Below, one piece after another: positions 1 through 9,512 of a stretch of DNA of 64,000 nt; positions within the stretch are counted from its first letter, which is position 1; the number at the start of each line of letters is the position of its first letter. The translations under genes were made by a program, and so were the position numbers. The stretch is taken from positions 4,756 to 68,755 of the forward strand of contig DCGX01000074.1 in assembly GCA_002315505.1 (NCBI GenBank), read 5' to 3'. Under the pieces are notes generated by a model. That model saw nothing but the letters and a program-made list of their open reading frames with translations. It ran no database searches and had not been told where the DNA came from. Source of the DNA: Ruminococcaceae bacterium UBA1767. Lineage in GTDB: Bacteria > Bacillota > Clostridia > Oscillospirales > Acutalibacteraceae.

Positions 1-1
1 A

Positions 2-547
2 GACGCAGAGGAAATAATGGGAATGGCCAAGGATTTTTCCACGGCGTGCTCACTTGGATGCTATATGTTCCCTCCGACAAGACGTGACGACAAATCAACC
101 TGCAGATTCACTCCCGAGGAAGCTGGAAAATGTCAGGCTATGGTTGATAAAATGCGACTTGAGCCGAAGGATTTTCAGGACAGTGTCAGCAAAATCAAGG
201 CTGTTGACAGCGGAGAGCTTACGATGGATATTCCGAGCATTTACAGATGCCGTGCGGGAAGAAGCAGTTTCTGGATAACGTGGGACGGAAAAATGAATGC
301 CTGCGGAATGATGGAAGGCTTTAACCTTGATCCGTTTGAAAACGGATTCGAAAAGTGCTGGAAAGAAATTAATGAAGCAATCAAAATTGCGACGGCACTT
401 AAAGAATGTGAGGGCTGTAAGGACAGAGCCATTTGCAAGGTGTGTCCTGCAATAGCTTGTGCAGAAACGGGAAGCGTCAACGGCAGACCCGATTATTTAT
501 GCGAAATGGTTAAAACGTGGAAAAAAGAAATGCTGAAGGACGAGTAA
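2..547 (+). CDS. Radical SAM/SPASM-domain protein, C-terminal part (5' end outside window)
   Basis: The frame is open to the left edge, so the ATG at 17 is probably internal. The visible part looks like the end of a radical SAM enzyme with a SPASM domain. It has a Cys-Arg-Ala-Gly-Arg motif followed by a WDGKMNACGMM stretch, then a C-x2-C-x5-C-x2-C cluster (ECEGCKDRAICKVC) and a last Cys near the end. In this family such cysteines bind auxiliary [4Fe-4S] clusters. The radical-SAM CxxxCxxC motif itself would lie upstream and cannot be seen. Members modify peptides or proteins, or mature enzymes. The stop is 15 bp before a serine hydrolase gene with no terminator between, so the two are probably co-transcribed. 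Substrate unknown; I see no short precursor-peptide gene in the visible part. Confidence 0.75.
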   Translation, partial: DAEEIMGMAKDFSTACSLGCYMFPPTRRDDKSTCRFTPEEAGKCQAMVDKMRLEPKDFQDSVSKIKAVDSGELTMDIPSIYRCRAGRSSFWITWDGKMNACGMMEGFNLDPFENGFEKCWKEINEAIKIATALKECEGCKDRAICKVCPAIACAETGSVNGRPDYLCEMVKTWKKEMLKDE

Positions 548-562
548 TAACAGGAGCTGCTT

Positions 563-2080
563 ATGACTATTGAAACTAACGGACTATCGTCTGCAAAAAT
601 ATTGGATTTTTACAAAGGCTGTGACTTCTACAAAATCAGCAATCACGCCTTGATGATTACAAAAGACGGACGGAAGTTGTTTGAACATTACATATATCCG
701 TTCTCTGCAAAAATGCCGCATACTTTGTTTTCGGTTACAAAGTCATTGGTTTCAACGGCGGTGGGATTTGCAATCGACGAAGGTCTGATTTCGCTTGATA
801 CGAAAATTTTTCAATACTTTACAGATTATGCTCAAAGTAAGGGAACTGAAAAAATAACCGTCAGAGATTTGCTTACTATGCACAGCGGAAAGAAATTCAG
901 TTTTCTGCAGGATATGACAGGGGACTACGTTGAAATTTTTATGAAATCGGGATTCAGAAAAGAAAACGGATTTCTGTACAGCAACAACGACGTTCATATT
1001 TTGTCAGCAATGCTTCAGAGAATTACAAAAATTCCGGTTGTTGACTATCTTATGCCGAGGCTTTTTACTCCGCTCGGAATTGATAAACCCGAATGGGAAA
1101 CTGATTGCAATGGAGTCTGTGTCGGCGGAACAGGCGCATATCTTACGCTCGGAAGTCTTGTTAAGATAATGCAGTGCTACCTTGACGGCGGAAAATATGA
1201 AGGAAAGCAGATAATACCCGAATTCTGGACAAAAGAAGCAACACAAAAGCATATCGAGCTTGATGCAAAGAAGCCATCCGAAAACGGATACGGATATCTC
1301 TTCTGGACTTACAGGGATTTCTTCTGTATGAACGGACTTTATGGACAGATAATTGCAGGTTATCCTAAGCTCAATGTTGTTATCGCATATATGGATTGTG
1401 CCATTAGCGATGTGCCGTTGTTCAAGCTCACGAGGGAGCATTTGCTTAAGGCCTTTGTTGAGAAGGACAATGAACATGATAATAAACTGCTCGAGGAATA
1501 TCTGACGGCAAAGGATGAAAAAGTAATCGAGAAATCCGAGCGTGGAATTGTTCCGAATGGCGAATTTAAAATTTCTGCATTTTCAAAAATAACAGCACAA
1601 TTATTTTTCCCTGCTTTGCTGATACCGAGAAGCATCACATCAAGTATGGCAAAAAGACCGAAGACATCCTTTGACCGTTTTTCATTTTCACAAGCTGACG
1701 ATGAAATTACTGTAAAATGGTATGAGGAAGAAGATGCGGTTGTTGTAAAATGCGGACTCGACGGTACACCTCGTTTGTCGGAATGTACTATAAAAGGCTA
1801 CAAATATATTCTTTGGTCTTACGGCTGGTGGGACGGAAAAACATTGAATATTAAATTAAGACCGATTAATACTCTTTCGTCACTTGAAATGGAATTTAAT
1901 TTTAAAGATAACGGCTTTGGACTGAGAATAGATGAAACTCCGAATTTTGAGGACTTTATTTTGAACAATCTGAATCAGGTTGAAATTCTTGCGAAGAATA
2001 ATTTCCTGAAATCAGCTGCTGCAGGTATTATGAAATTTTTGCTTAAGACTTTGAAGATGGAAATAAAATTCAAAAAATAA
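563..2080 (+). CDS. Serine hydrolase of the beta-lactamase/penicillin-binding (class C-like) family
   Basis: 505 residues. The SxxK nucleophile motif is Ser57-Val-Thr-Lys60 and the YxN motif is Tyr139-Ser-Asn141, both at the expected spacing for class C beta-lactamase-fold hydrolases (esterases, D-aminopeptidases, PBP-like proteins). The first 310 residues or so are the catalytic domain. The C-terminal 190 residues form a separate beta-rich extension of unknown role. I see no signal peptide, so it is probably cytoplasmic, which argues against a cell-wall role. It sits 15 bp behind the radical SAM gene and ends at a terminator, so it belongs to the upstream transcript. Next to a peptide synthetase it could trim, hydrolyse or deacylate a peptide product, but that is inference from position only. 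Confidence 0.8.
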   Translation: MTIETNGLSSAKILDFYKGCDFYKISNHALMITKDGRKLFEHYIYPFSAKMPHTLFSVTKSLVSTAVGFAIDEGLISLDTKIFQYFTDYAQSKGTEKITVRDLLTMHSGKKFSFLQDMTGDYVEIFMKSGFRKENGFLYSNNDVHILSAMLQRITKIPVVDYLMPRLFTPLGIDKPEWETDCNGVCVGGTGAYLTLGSLVKIMQCYLDGGKYEGKQIIPEFWTKEATQKHIELDAKKPSENGYGYLFWTYRDFFCMNGLYGQIIAGYPKLNVVIAYMDCAISDVPLFKLTREHLLKAFVEKDNEHDNKLLEEYLTAKDEKVIEKSERGIVPNGEFKISAFSKITAQLFFPALLIPRSITSSMAKRPKTSFDRFSFSQADDEITVKWYEEEDAVVVKCGLDGTPRLSECTIKGYKYILWSYGWWDGKTLNIKLRPINTLSSLEMEFNFKDNGFGLRIDETPNFEDFILNNLNQVEILAKNNFLKSAAAGIMKFLLKTLKMEIKFKK

Positions 2081-2084
2081 ATAC

Positions 2085-2124
2085 TGCTCCTTGTTTTTTA
2101 AAAAAATACAAGGAGCATTTTACT
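2085..2124 (+). terminator. Rho-independent terminator after the serine hydrolase gene
   Basis: A perfect 10-bp inverted repeat, TGCTCCTTGT at 2085-2094 and ACAAGGAGCA at 2108-2117, is followed by TTTTACTTTT. It separates the upstream transcript from the synthetase gene. Confidence 0.85.
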
Positions 2125-2149
2125 TTTATGAAATTGTAATTTGATATTA

Positions 2150-2178
2150 TTTACAAATTACATAAAATATGGTATATT
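2150..2178 (+). promoter_or_regulatory. Sigma-A-type promoter of the peptide synthetase operon
   Basis: TTTACA at 2150-2155 and TATATT at 2173-2178 are separated by exactly 17 bp. The start codon at 2209 is about 24 nt past the predicted transcription start. Confidence 0.7.
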
Positions 2179-2208
2179 AAAATCGGAAAGAAGTGTATGG
2201 AGGTATAT

Positions 2209-5200
2209 ATGAATTCTTTTGAAAATGAAAAAGCCTTGCTTACAGACAGTCAGCTTGGAATATATCTTGAATGCATAAATGATTCGAACTGTGCAACATA
2301 TTTGATTCCGCTTTCATTCAGCTTTTCAAAGGAAAAGATTGAATCGAAAAGACTTGCAGAGTCATTTAATATGGTTGCAGAGAATTTCAGTGCTTTTTCG
2401 GTTGTGATTAATGTTGAAAATTCACAGCCGTTTATGACAAATTATAAAAACGAACTACCGAAAATTGAAATCGTAAAAACAACTGATGAAGAAGTTGCTG
2501 AGCTTAAAAACGAGCTTTTTAAGCCGTTCGCTTTTGACGGCAGTTTGCTTTGGCGCGGAAAAATATTTGAAACCGAAACACAGGTGATTTTGTCACTTGT
2601 GCTTCACCATACAATTTTTGACGGCACATCAATTCACGTTCTGAACAAAGCAATTTCGTTTGCATATGACGGAAAAATTTTGCTTGAAGACAGCACGGTT
2701 TTTGATGCCAAGGAAAAAGAATTAAGCGAACAAAAGGAAGAAATATTTGTTGAGGCAACGAAATATTTTGACAAATATCTTGACGGACTTGAGTCCGATT
2801 CAAATATAAATCCCGACACTGCAACCGATGATAAAATTGACACACTTGCAACTTCGGAGTATGTTGCCGACGTTAAAATGACGGATGTTGTTGATTTTGC
2901 AAAGGATAACGGTGTAACGGAAAATATTATTTTCTTAAGCTCATTTGCATACACACTTTCAAAATTTAACAATCAGAAGGATGTTGTTTTTTCATCTGCT
3001 GAGAGCGGAAGATTCGGCGGCGGTTATGAAAATTCAATAGGAATGTTTGTAAAATCTTTTCCGATTAGAATAAAAATAGACGAGCTTGCAAAATCATCCG
3101 ATTATGTAAAAGAGGTAAAGAAAAATTTCTTTGATACTCTTTCGCATAATCACGTTAATTTTTCCGACCTGTTAAAGGAATATCCGGGATGCGCTGACGT
3201 TCGATATATTTATCAAGGCAAAATGTTTGACGGAATAGCAGTAAATGATGAAATTCCGTCTGTTAATGTGCTTGATACCTATGAGCCTGTTTCAAATTTA
3301 GATTTTCTTGTTTTTAGGGACAATGGAAAATATAAGCTCTGGATTGGCTACAAGTCAAATAAATATTCAAGGGAACTGATTGACTGCTTTGCTGATTTGT
3401 TCTTGAATATTTTACAGGAAATGCTTAAAGAAAAAACTCTTAAAGATATTAATTTATTCACGGAAAAAAGCAAAGAAAAATTTGATGTTTTTAATGATAC
3501 AAACGTCGGCATTGACGAGTCAAAAACAATCATAGATTATTTTAAAGAAGCTGTAAAAAATAACGGCAATAACGTAGCCGTTTCATATAAAGAAAAAATT
3601 ATTACATACTCTCAGCTTGATATTCTTACAAAGAAGCTCGCTTTATTTATCAGTAAAAAAGGCTTGGGCAGAGATGATTTTGTGTCCGTACTGATTCCGA
3701 GAAATGAGTATATGGCAATTACTTCAATCGGTATCGTCAGAGCAGGTGCGGCATATCAGCCACTTGACCCGACCTATCCCGAAGAACGGCTTAACTTTAT
3801 GGTCAAGGACAGCAAAGCAAGGCTTCTTATTGCCGACAGAAGTCTTATTCATCTATTGAATGATTACAACGGGGATGTTCTGTTTACTGATGAAATTGAC
3901 GCTTTGACATACGAGGATGATTTTAATTTTGATGCAAGGCTAAGTGACGCATTGATTTTGATTTATACCTCGGGAACTACAGGAACTCCGAAAGGATGTA
4001 TTCTTGAAAATAAAAATATAGTTTCGTTTTATTATCAGCAGAGAAAGATGATTAATTTATCCGCAAGCTCTCACGTCGCATCAACTGCGAGCTTTGGCTT
4101 TGATGCTGCCTTAATGGATATTTTTACCACGTTGGTTTCAGGAGCGACACTTTATATTATTCCGGAGGAAATCAAGCTCGACCTTGATAAGGTTGAAGCA
4201 TTTTATGAAAAAAATAAAATAACTAACGGATTTATGACAACACAGCTCGGAAGAATGTTCCTTGAACGCACAAAGTGTAAAAGCCTTAAGCATTTTATTC
4301 TGGGCGGAGAAAAGCTCGTTCCGTTCACACCGCCCGAGTGGGTGAACTGTGTAAACTGTTATGGACCGAGCGAAACTACGGCATATGTATGCGGATATAA
4401 AATTAAAGACAGCAGTCCGATTCAGCCGATAGGAAAAGCAAATATAAATACAAAATTTTACGTAATTGACAGTGAAAGCAGATTGCTTCCGCTTGGTGCG
4501 TGCGGTGAGCTTTGCATTGCCGGATTGCAGGTCGGACGTGGATATTTTGAAAGACCTGAAAAAACCGCAGAAGTATTTGTTTCAAATTCATTTTGCGATG
4601 AAAACGGCTATGAAAAAATATATAAGACTGGCGATATTGTCAGAATACTTCCCGATGGAAATGTTGACTTTATCGGCAGGCGTGACGGACAGGTAAAAAT
4701 TCGTGGCTTCCGTATCGAACTTACCGAGGTTGAACAGGTTATTCGTGAGTATGACAAAATTAAAAATGCAACAGTTCAGGCATACGATGACCCTGTTTCG
4801 GGAAAGTACATTGCGGCATTTATTGTGTCGGATGAAAAGATAAATACAGAAGAGCTGAATTCATTTATTGCGCAAAGAAAACCGCCGTACATGGTTCCTG
4901 CGGTTACTATGCAGATTGATAAAATTCCCGTTAACGCAAACAGTAAGGTTGACAGAAGAAAGCTCCCTAAGCCCGAAAGAAAAGTCGGAGAAATTATCAG
5001 ACCGAAAAATGAAATTCAGCAGAAAATTGTTGAAATTGTTTCGCAGATAATCGGTACAGATGAATTCAGCATTGATAATGATTTTTATATGCTCGGTCTT
5101 TCCTCAATCGGAAGCATAAGACTTTGTTCATTGCTTGCAGATGAATTCAATGTTTCTGTACAGATGAAGGATTTGAGGAAAAACAGCAGTGTTATCAAAC

Positions 5201-8200
5201 TCGAAAAATTTATCTCTTCAGATTCAAAAGCTGAGATGAAGGATTATGAAAAGCTGCTGGATTATCCGCTTACAAAAACGCAGGAAGGAATTTTTGTAGA
5301 ATGCGTCTCGAATCCCGACAGCACCTTTTACAACATTCCTTTGTTGCTGAAAATTTCATCGAAAATTGATGTTGAAAAATTAAAATCAGCAACTGTAAAT
5401 GCTGTTAATGCACATTCATTTTTGATGACAGAATTATTCGCTGATGAGAACGGAAATATTCGTCAGAAGAGGGCAGGTATTTCAGAGTATACTGCTGATG
5501 AAATTGATGTTATAAGCGATGTGAAAATAAAAGATTTTTGCAAGTCAGCAGTTATCCCGTTTAATCTGACAAATTCACGTCTGTTCAGATTTAAAATAAT
5601 CAAATCCGAATGCAATTATTTCTTTGCTGAATTCCATCACATTATTGCTGACGGAACAAGTATTAATATTATTATAAAAGACATTGAAAAAGCATATAAC
5701 GGCGAGAAAATCGAGAAGGAAAAATTCACGAGCTTTGAGCTGTCACTGATTGAACAGGAAAAACGCAGTACAGATTTATTGAAGGAATCTGAAAATTATT
5801 ACTATGAGCTTTTGAATGGTCTTGATTTAAGATTTCTTCCGGAGAACGACAGATTACCTTCTTCACCTGTTGACAGTGGCATATTTGAAGCGGAGCAGAA
5901 ATATGATGATTTTAATGAAATTCAGAAATTCTGCAGCAAGAATGCGGTCAGTGTAAACGGCTTCCTGTGCAGTGCATTTGGCTTTGTGCTTGCAAAATAT
6001 TCGGGAACAGAGTATTCTGTTTTTAACACGGTTTATAACGGACGAAACGATTCAAGAACAAGCGATACTGTCGGTATGCTTGTCAAGACGTTACCTGTTG
6101 TATGCAATATTGAAAAAGAAAATTCAACACAGATTGTAAAGGCAGTTTCAGAACAGCTTATTGACAGTATGTCAAATGACCTGTATTCGTTCGCTGAAAT
6201 AAGCAAGAATTTAGGCATAAAAAATGATATTATTTTTGTCTACCAGGGTGATGATTTTAAATTCAATTCATTCTGCGCAGAGCCTTCTGAAGAAATTAAT
6301 GTTGAATTATCCGAATCAAAAGCACCGCTTACTCTTCAGGTTGCGGTTGTAAACAATAAGCTGAAATACATTGTTGAATATGATGCACAAAGATTCACAA
6401 AAAATCTCATTTCAACCATCATTTCGGCCTATGATAAGGTTATCAGTTCATTTATCGACGAGCAAAACCCGAATGAAATTTCTTTGCTGACAGACGAGAT
6501 AACAGCAAAGCTCGACGAATATAATAATACTGAAATTGAATATGATAAATCACAAACTATTGTCAGCAGCTTTATAAATAAAGTTAAAGCATATTCTGAC
6601 AAGCTTTGCATAGGTTACAATGATAAGAAATACACATTTTCACAGGTGTATAACTATGCGAGTCGAATAGCCTCATATCTCAATTCAAAAGGAATCGGAA
6701 AGGGCGACGTTGTTTCAATTCTCATTAATCGTGATGAGAATATGGTTATTTCATCATATGGTGTGATTATGAGTGGCTCGGCATATGTCGGTCTTGACCC
6801 GACATATCCGAAAGAACGATTGAAGTTTATGATTGAGGACAGCGGCTCGAAAATCGTAATTGCAGACAGAAAGCTGATTGAGCTTATTGATGGATATGAC
6901 GGAGAAATTCTGTTCATTGACGAGGTTGAAAAATTGCCTGCACCGAGCGAGGATTTTGAAGAAAAGTCTGGTAATATTTCACCCGATGATAATGCGTTGA
7001 TTATTTATTCTTCCGGAACAACAGGTGTTCCGAAGGGTGCAATTTTGCGTCACAAGAATATCACTTGCTTTATGAGTAATTATTTACGTGATATGAACCT
7101 CTCACCCGACAGCAACATTGCCTCCTATGCGAGCTTTGGCTTTGATGGTGGAGCAATGGATGTTTTTTCACCTGCATTTTCGGGTGCAGCACTCTATGTT
7201 ATTCCGAACGAAATAAGACTCGATATTGAAAAAATAGAGCAGTTCTTTATAGATAACAAAATTACAAACGGATTTATGACAACCCAGGTTGGTGTAATGT
7301 TTGTTAAAAACACTAAATGCAAAACACTCACACATATTATGGTAGGCGGTGAGAAAATCATTCCGGTTATTCCGCCTGAGGGCGTTACTCTGTATAACGG
7401 CTATGGTCCGAGCGAAACCTTCTGTTATGTAAACAGGTATTCTGTATGTGATGCAGGCAGTCTTCAGCCTATCGGTAGTGTTAATGCAAATATCAAGGAA
7501 TATATTATTGATAAGTTTGGCAACAGACTTCCTTTTGGTGCCTGCGGTGAATTGTGCATTGCAGGTGGTCAGACAGGACTCGGCTACCTTAACAGAGCAG
7601 AAAAAACAGCTGAAGTTTTCGTGAATAATCCGTTCTGCGATGTTGAACCCTACGACAGAATGTATAAGACGGGAGATATCGTCAGACAAATGCCCGACGG
7701 AAATTATGTTTTTGTCGGCAGAAGGGATGGACAGGTTAAAATCCGAGGATTCCGTGTCGAACTTACGGAAATTGAAAGACAGATAAGAAAATATAAAGGA
7801 ATTGAAAATGTCACAGTACAGGCATTCGACAGTAATGCAGGTGGAAAATATCTTGCGGCATACATTGTTTCAAAGGAAACCATAGATATTACAAAGCTCA
7901 ATTCGTTTATTGCATCGGAAAAGCCGGATTATATGGTGCCGTCAATTACTTTGCAGATTGACGAAATTCCATTGACCTCCAACGGAAAGGTTGACAGGAA
8001 AAAACTGCCGATTTCGAATGCAAGTCAGAACAAAACAGGCTTGTTGCCTGCAAACGAAACGGAAGAGGCAATCTGTGAAGTGTTCAGCGAAGTACTCGGA
8101 ATTGAGAAGGTTTATGCAGATGATGATTTCTTCCGAATCGGAGGCTCATCTATTTCCGCAATTCAGGTTGTTGTAAAATGCAATCAGCTGGGATATGATA

Positions 8201-9495
8201 TAGTATTTAAAAATCTGTTCGCCAATCCCACTCCGCACGGACTTGCGGAATTTATTCAAAACGGACGCTCCGACGTTACATTTGCTCCGAGTGAAAACGA
8301 GGCGAAGGAATACGATTACAGTGCACTTGAATGCAACACTGTTGACAACTTGGGTGATATTTCGTATTCTGATATAGGTGATGTCCTTCTGACGGGTGTT
8401 ACAGGCTTCCTCGGGTGTCATATATTAAAAGAATTGCTTGACAATACTAATTCAAATGTAATCTGCCTTGTACGTGGAAAGTCGGGAATGAGCGCAGAAA
8501 CAAGATTTGAAATGATGATGACATATTATTTCGAGGATTGGTTTAATGACACACTTAAAAAGCGTGTAAATATTGTTGAGGGTGAGCTTGACAGCAAAGA
8601 GATGCTTGAAAAGGTAAAGAAATATCGTTTTAATACGATTATTAACAGTGCCGCAAACGTTAAGCACTTTGCCGCAGGCGACTCGCTTATCAAGGATAAT
8701 TATTCAGTTGTACAGAATCTTATCGATCTTGCAAAAGAAACGAATGCAAAGCTCATTCAGATTTCATCAACGAGTGTCAGTGGTGAGATAAAGTCGGGTA
8801 ATGCTTCGGCAGGGCATTTGTTCAAGGAAAATGAGCTGAACATCGGCCAGATGCTCGAAAACAAATATATTTACTCCAAATATCTTGCAGAGCAAGCGGT
8901 AATTGATAGTATTTCAAAGGGGATTATCAATGGCAAGATTATCAGACTGGGAAATCTTATGGCGAGATTCGGTGACAGTGAATTTCAGATAAATGCTCAC
9001 TCAAACGGATTCCTGCGTCAGTTCTCGGGATATTTCAAGCTCGGAATGTTCCCCGTGGATTTAATGGATAAGGAAATTGAATTTTCACCGATTGATTCGG
9101 TTGCAAGGGCGGTTGTGAAGCTGTCGGGTACGCCTGATAAATTTACTGTGTTCCACGCAAAGAATTGTAATGAGATTCATTACGGATATCTCGTGGAAGC
9201 GATGATAAAGGAAGGCTTGAACATCAGAATTGTTGACTACGATGTCTTTAAGGTGAAATATCAAAAGGCATTGACCGAGGAAAAGGATTTGTCCGATTTT
9301 ACTTCGCTGATTGCATATCTGAAAAATAAAAGTGATGCAGATGATAGCGGCGAGATCAGTCATCAGATAGAATCCGATTCAACTTTTACAACAAAAGCAC
9401 TGTACAGACTCGGATTTGCATGGCCTCTTATCAGCTCAGAATATTTAAGAAAAATGGTCAGGGCTCTTATTGAATTGGGCTTCTTCACCAAATAA
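2209..9495 (+). CDS. Nonribosomal peptide synthetase, C-A-T-C-A-T-R, predicted to release a dipeptide aldehyde
   Basis: 2,428 residues from the ATG at 2209; a GGAGG at 2199-2203 sits 5 nt before it, which rules out the ATG at 2197. Domains in order: C1 with HHxxxDG at 133-139; A1 with YTSGTTGTPKG at 586-596; T1 with the carrier Ser near 966 in LGLSSI; C2 with HHIIADG at 1143-1149; A2 with YSSGTTGVPKG at 1600-1610; T2 with carrier Ser1981 in GGSSI; and a terminal NAD(P)H thioester reductase with GVTGFLG at 2063-2069 and Tyr2220/Lys2224 (YxxxK). A starting C domain usually means N-acylation of the first residue. A terminal R domain releases an aldehyde or alcohol instead of an acid. This layout is that of gut-Clostridia synthetases making protease-inhibiting peptide aldehydes (ruminopeptin type) or derived pyrazinones. 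No phosphopantetheinyl transferase is in the window. Confidence 0.92.
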   Translation: MNSFENEKALLTDSQLGIYLECINDSNCATYLIPLSFSFSKEKIESKRLAESFNMVAENFSAFSVVINVENSQPFMTNYKNELPKIEIVKTTDEEVAELKNELFKPFAFDGSLLWRGKIFETETQVILSLVLHHTIFDGTSIHVLNKAISFAYDGKILLEDSTVFDAKEKELSEQKEEIFVEATKYFDKYLDGLESDSNINPDTATDDKIDTLATSEYVADVKMTDVVDFAKDNGVTENIIFLSSFAYTLSKFNNQKDVVFSSAESGRFGGGYENSIGMFVKSFPIRIKIDELAKSSDYVKEVKKNFFDTLSHNHVNFSDLLKEYPGCADVRYIYQGKMFDGIAVNDEIPSVNVLDTYEPVSNLDFLVFRDNGKYKLWIGYKSNKYSRELIDCFADLFLNILQEMLKEKTLKDINLFTEKSKEKFDVFNDTNVGIDESKTIIDYFKEAVKNNGNNVAVSYKEKIITYSQLDILTKKLALFISKKGLGRDDFVSVLIPRNEYMAITSIGIVRAGAAYQPLDPTYPEERLNFMVKDSKARLLIADRSLIHLLNDYNGDVLFTDEIDALTYEDDFNFDARLSDALILIYTSGTTGTPKGCILENKNIVSFYYQQRKMINLSASSHVASTASFGFDAALMDIFTTLVSGATLYIIPEEIKLDLDKVEAFYEKNKITNGFMTTQLGRMFLERTKCKSLKHFILGGEKLVPFTPPEWVNCVNCYGPSETTAYVCGYKIKDSSPIQPIGKANINTKFYVIDSESRLLPLGACGELCIAGLQVGRGYFERPEKTAEVFVSNSFCDENGYEKIYKTGDIVRILPDGNVDFIGRRDGQVKIRGFRIELTEVEQVIREYDKIKNATVQAYDDPVSGKYIAAFIVSDEKINTEELNSFIAQRKPPYMVPAVTMQIDKIPVNANSKVDRRKLPKPERKVGEIIRPKNEIQQKIVEIVSQIIGTDEFSIDNDFYMLGLSSIGSIRLCSLLADEFNVSVQMKDLRKNSSVIKLEKFISSDSKAEMKDYEKLLDYPLTKTQEGIFVECVSNPDSTFYNIPLLLKISSKIDVEKLKSATVNAVNAHSFLMTELFADENGNIRQKRAGISEYTADEIDVISDVKIKDFCKSAVIPFNLTNSRLFRFKIIKSECNYFFAEFHHIIADGTSINIIIKDIEKAYNGEKIEKEKFTSFELSLIEQEKRSTDLLKESENYYYELLNGLDLRFLPENDRLPSSPVDSGIFEAEQKYDDFNEIQKFCSKNAVSVNGFLCSAFGFVLAKYSGTEYSVFNTVYNGRNDSRTSDTVGMLVKTLPVVCNIEKENSTQIVKAVSEQLIDSMSNDLYSFAEISKNLGIKNDIIFVYQGDDFKFNSFCAEPSEEINVELSESKAPLTLQVAVVNNKLKYIVEYDAQRFTKNLISTIISAYDKVISSFIDEQNPNEISLLTDEITAKLDEYNNTEIEYDKSQTIVSSFINKVKAYSDKLCIGYNDKKYTFSQVYNYASRIASYLNSKGIGKGDVVSILINRDENMVISSYGVIMSGSAYVGLDPTYPKERLKFMIEDSGSKIVIADRKLIELIDGYDGEILFIDEVEKLPAPSEDFEEKSGNISPDDNALIIYSSGTTGVPKGAILRHKNITCFMSNYLRDMNLSPDSNIASYASFGFDGGAMDVFSPAFSGAALYVIPNEIRLDIEKIEQFFIDNKITNGFMTTQVGVMFVKNTKCKTLTHIMVGGEKIIPVIPPEGVTLYNGYGPSETFCYVNRYSVCDAGSLQPIGSVNANIKEYIIDKFGNRLPFGACGELCIAGGQTGLGYLNRAEKTAEVFVNNPFCDVEPYDRMYKTGDIVRQMPDGNYVFVGRRDGQVKIRGFRVELTEIERQIRKYKGIENVTVQAFDSNAGGKYLAAYIVSKETIDITKLNSFIASEKPDYMVPSITLQIDEIPLTSNGKVDRKKLPISNASQNKTGLLPANETEEAICEVFSEVLGIEKVYADDDFFRIGGSSISAIQVVVKCNQLGYDIVFKNLFANPTPHGLAEFIQNGRSDVTFAPSENEAKEYDYSALECNTVDNLGDISYSDIGDVLLTGVTGFLGCHILKELLDNTNSNVICLVRGKSGMSAETRFEMMMTYYFEDWFNDTLKKRVNIVEGELDSKEMLEKVKKYRFNTIINSAANVKHFAAGDSLIKDNYSVVQNLIDLAKETNAKLIQISSTSVSGEIKSGNASAGHLFKENELNIGQMLENKYIYSKYLAEQAVIDSISKGIINGKIIRLGNLMARFGDSEFQINAHSNGFLRQFSGYFKLGMFPVDLMDKEIEFSPIDSVARAVVKLSGTPDKFTVFHAKNCNEIHYGYLVEAMIKEGLNIRIVDYDVFKVKYQKALTEEKDLSDFTSLIAYLKNKSDADDSGEISHQIESDSTFTTKALYRLGFAWPLISSEYLRKMVRALIELGFFTK

Positions 9496-9512
9496 TGAAG
9501 GCAGGTTAAATT

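Noticed and set aside
1004..1477. 157-residue reading frame on the minus strand opposite the serine hydrolase
   Set aside because: The hydrolase frame has SxxK and YxN motifs; the minus frame has no ribosome site or known motif.
3961..7452. Naming the two amino acids activated by the synthetase
   Set aside because: The pocket residues I extracted match no code I can recall with confidence, so naming substrates would be a guess.
7168..7689. 173-residue reading frame on the minus strand inside the synthetase gene
   Set aside because: It lies opposite well-conserved A-domain motifs and has no promoter, ribosome site or recognisable protein features.
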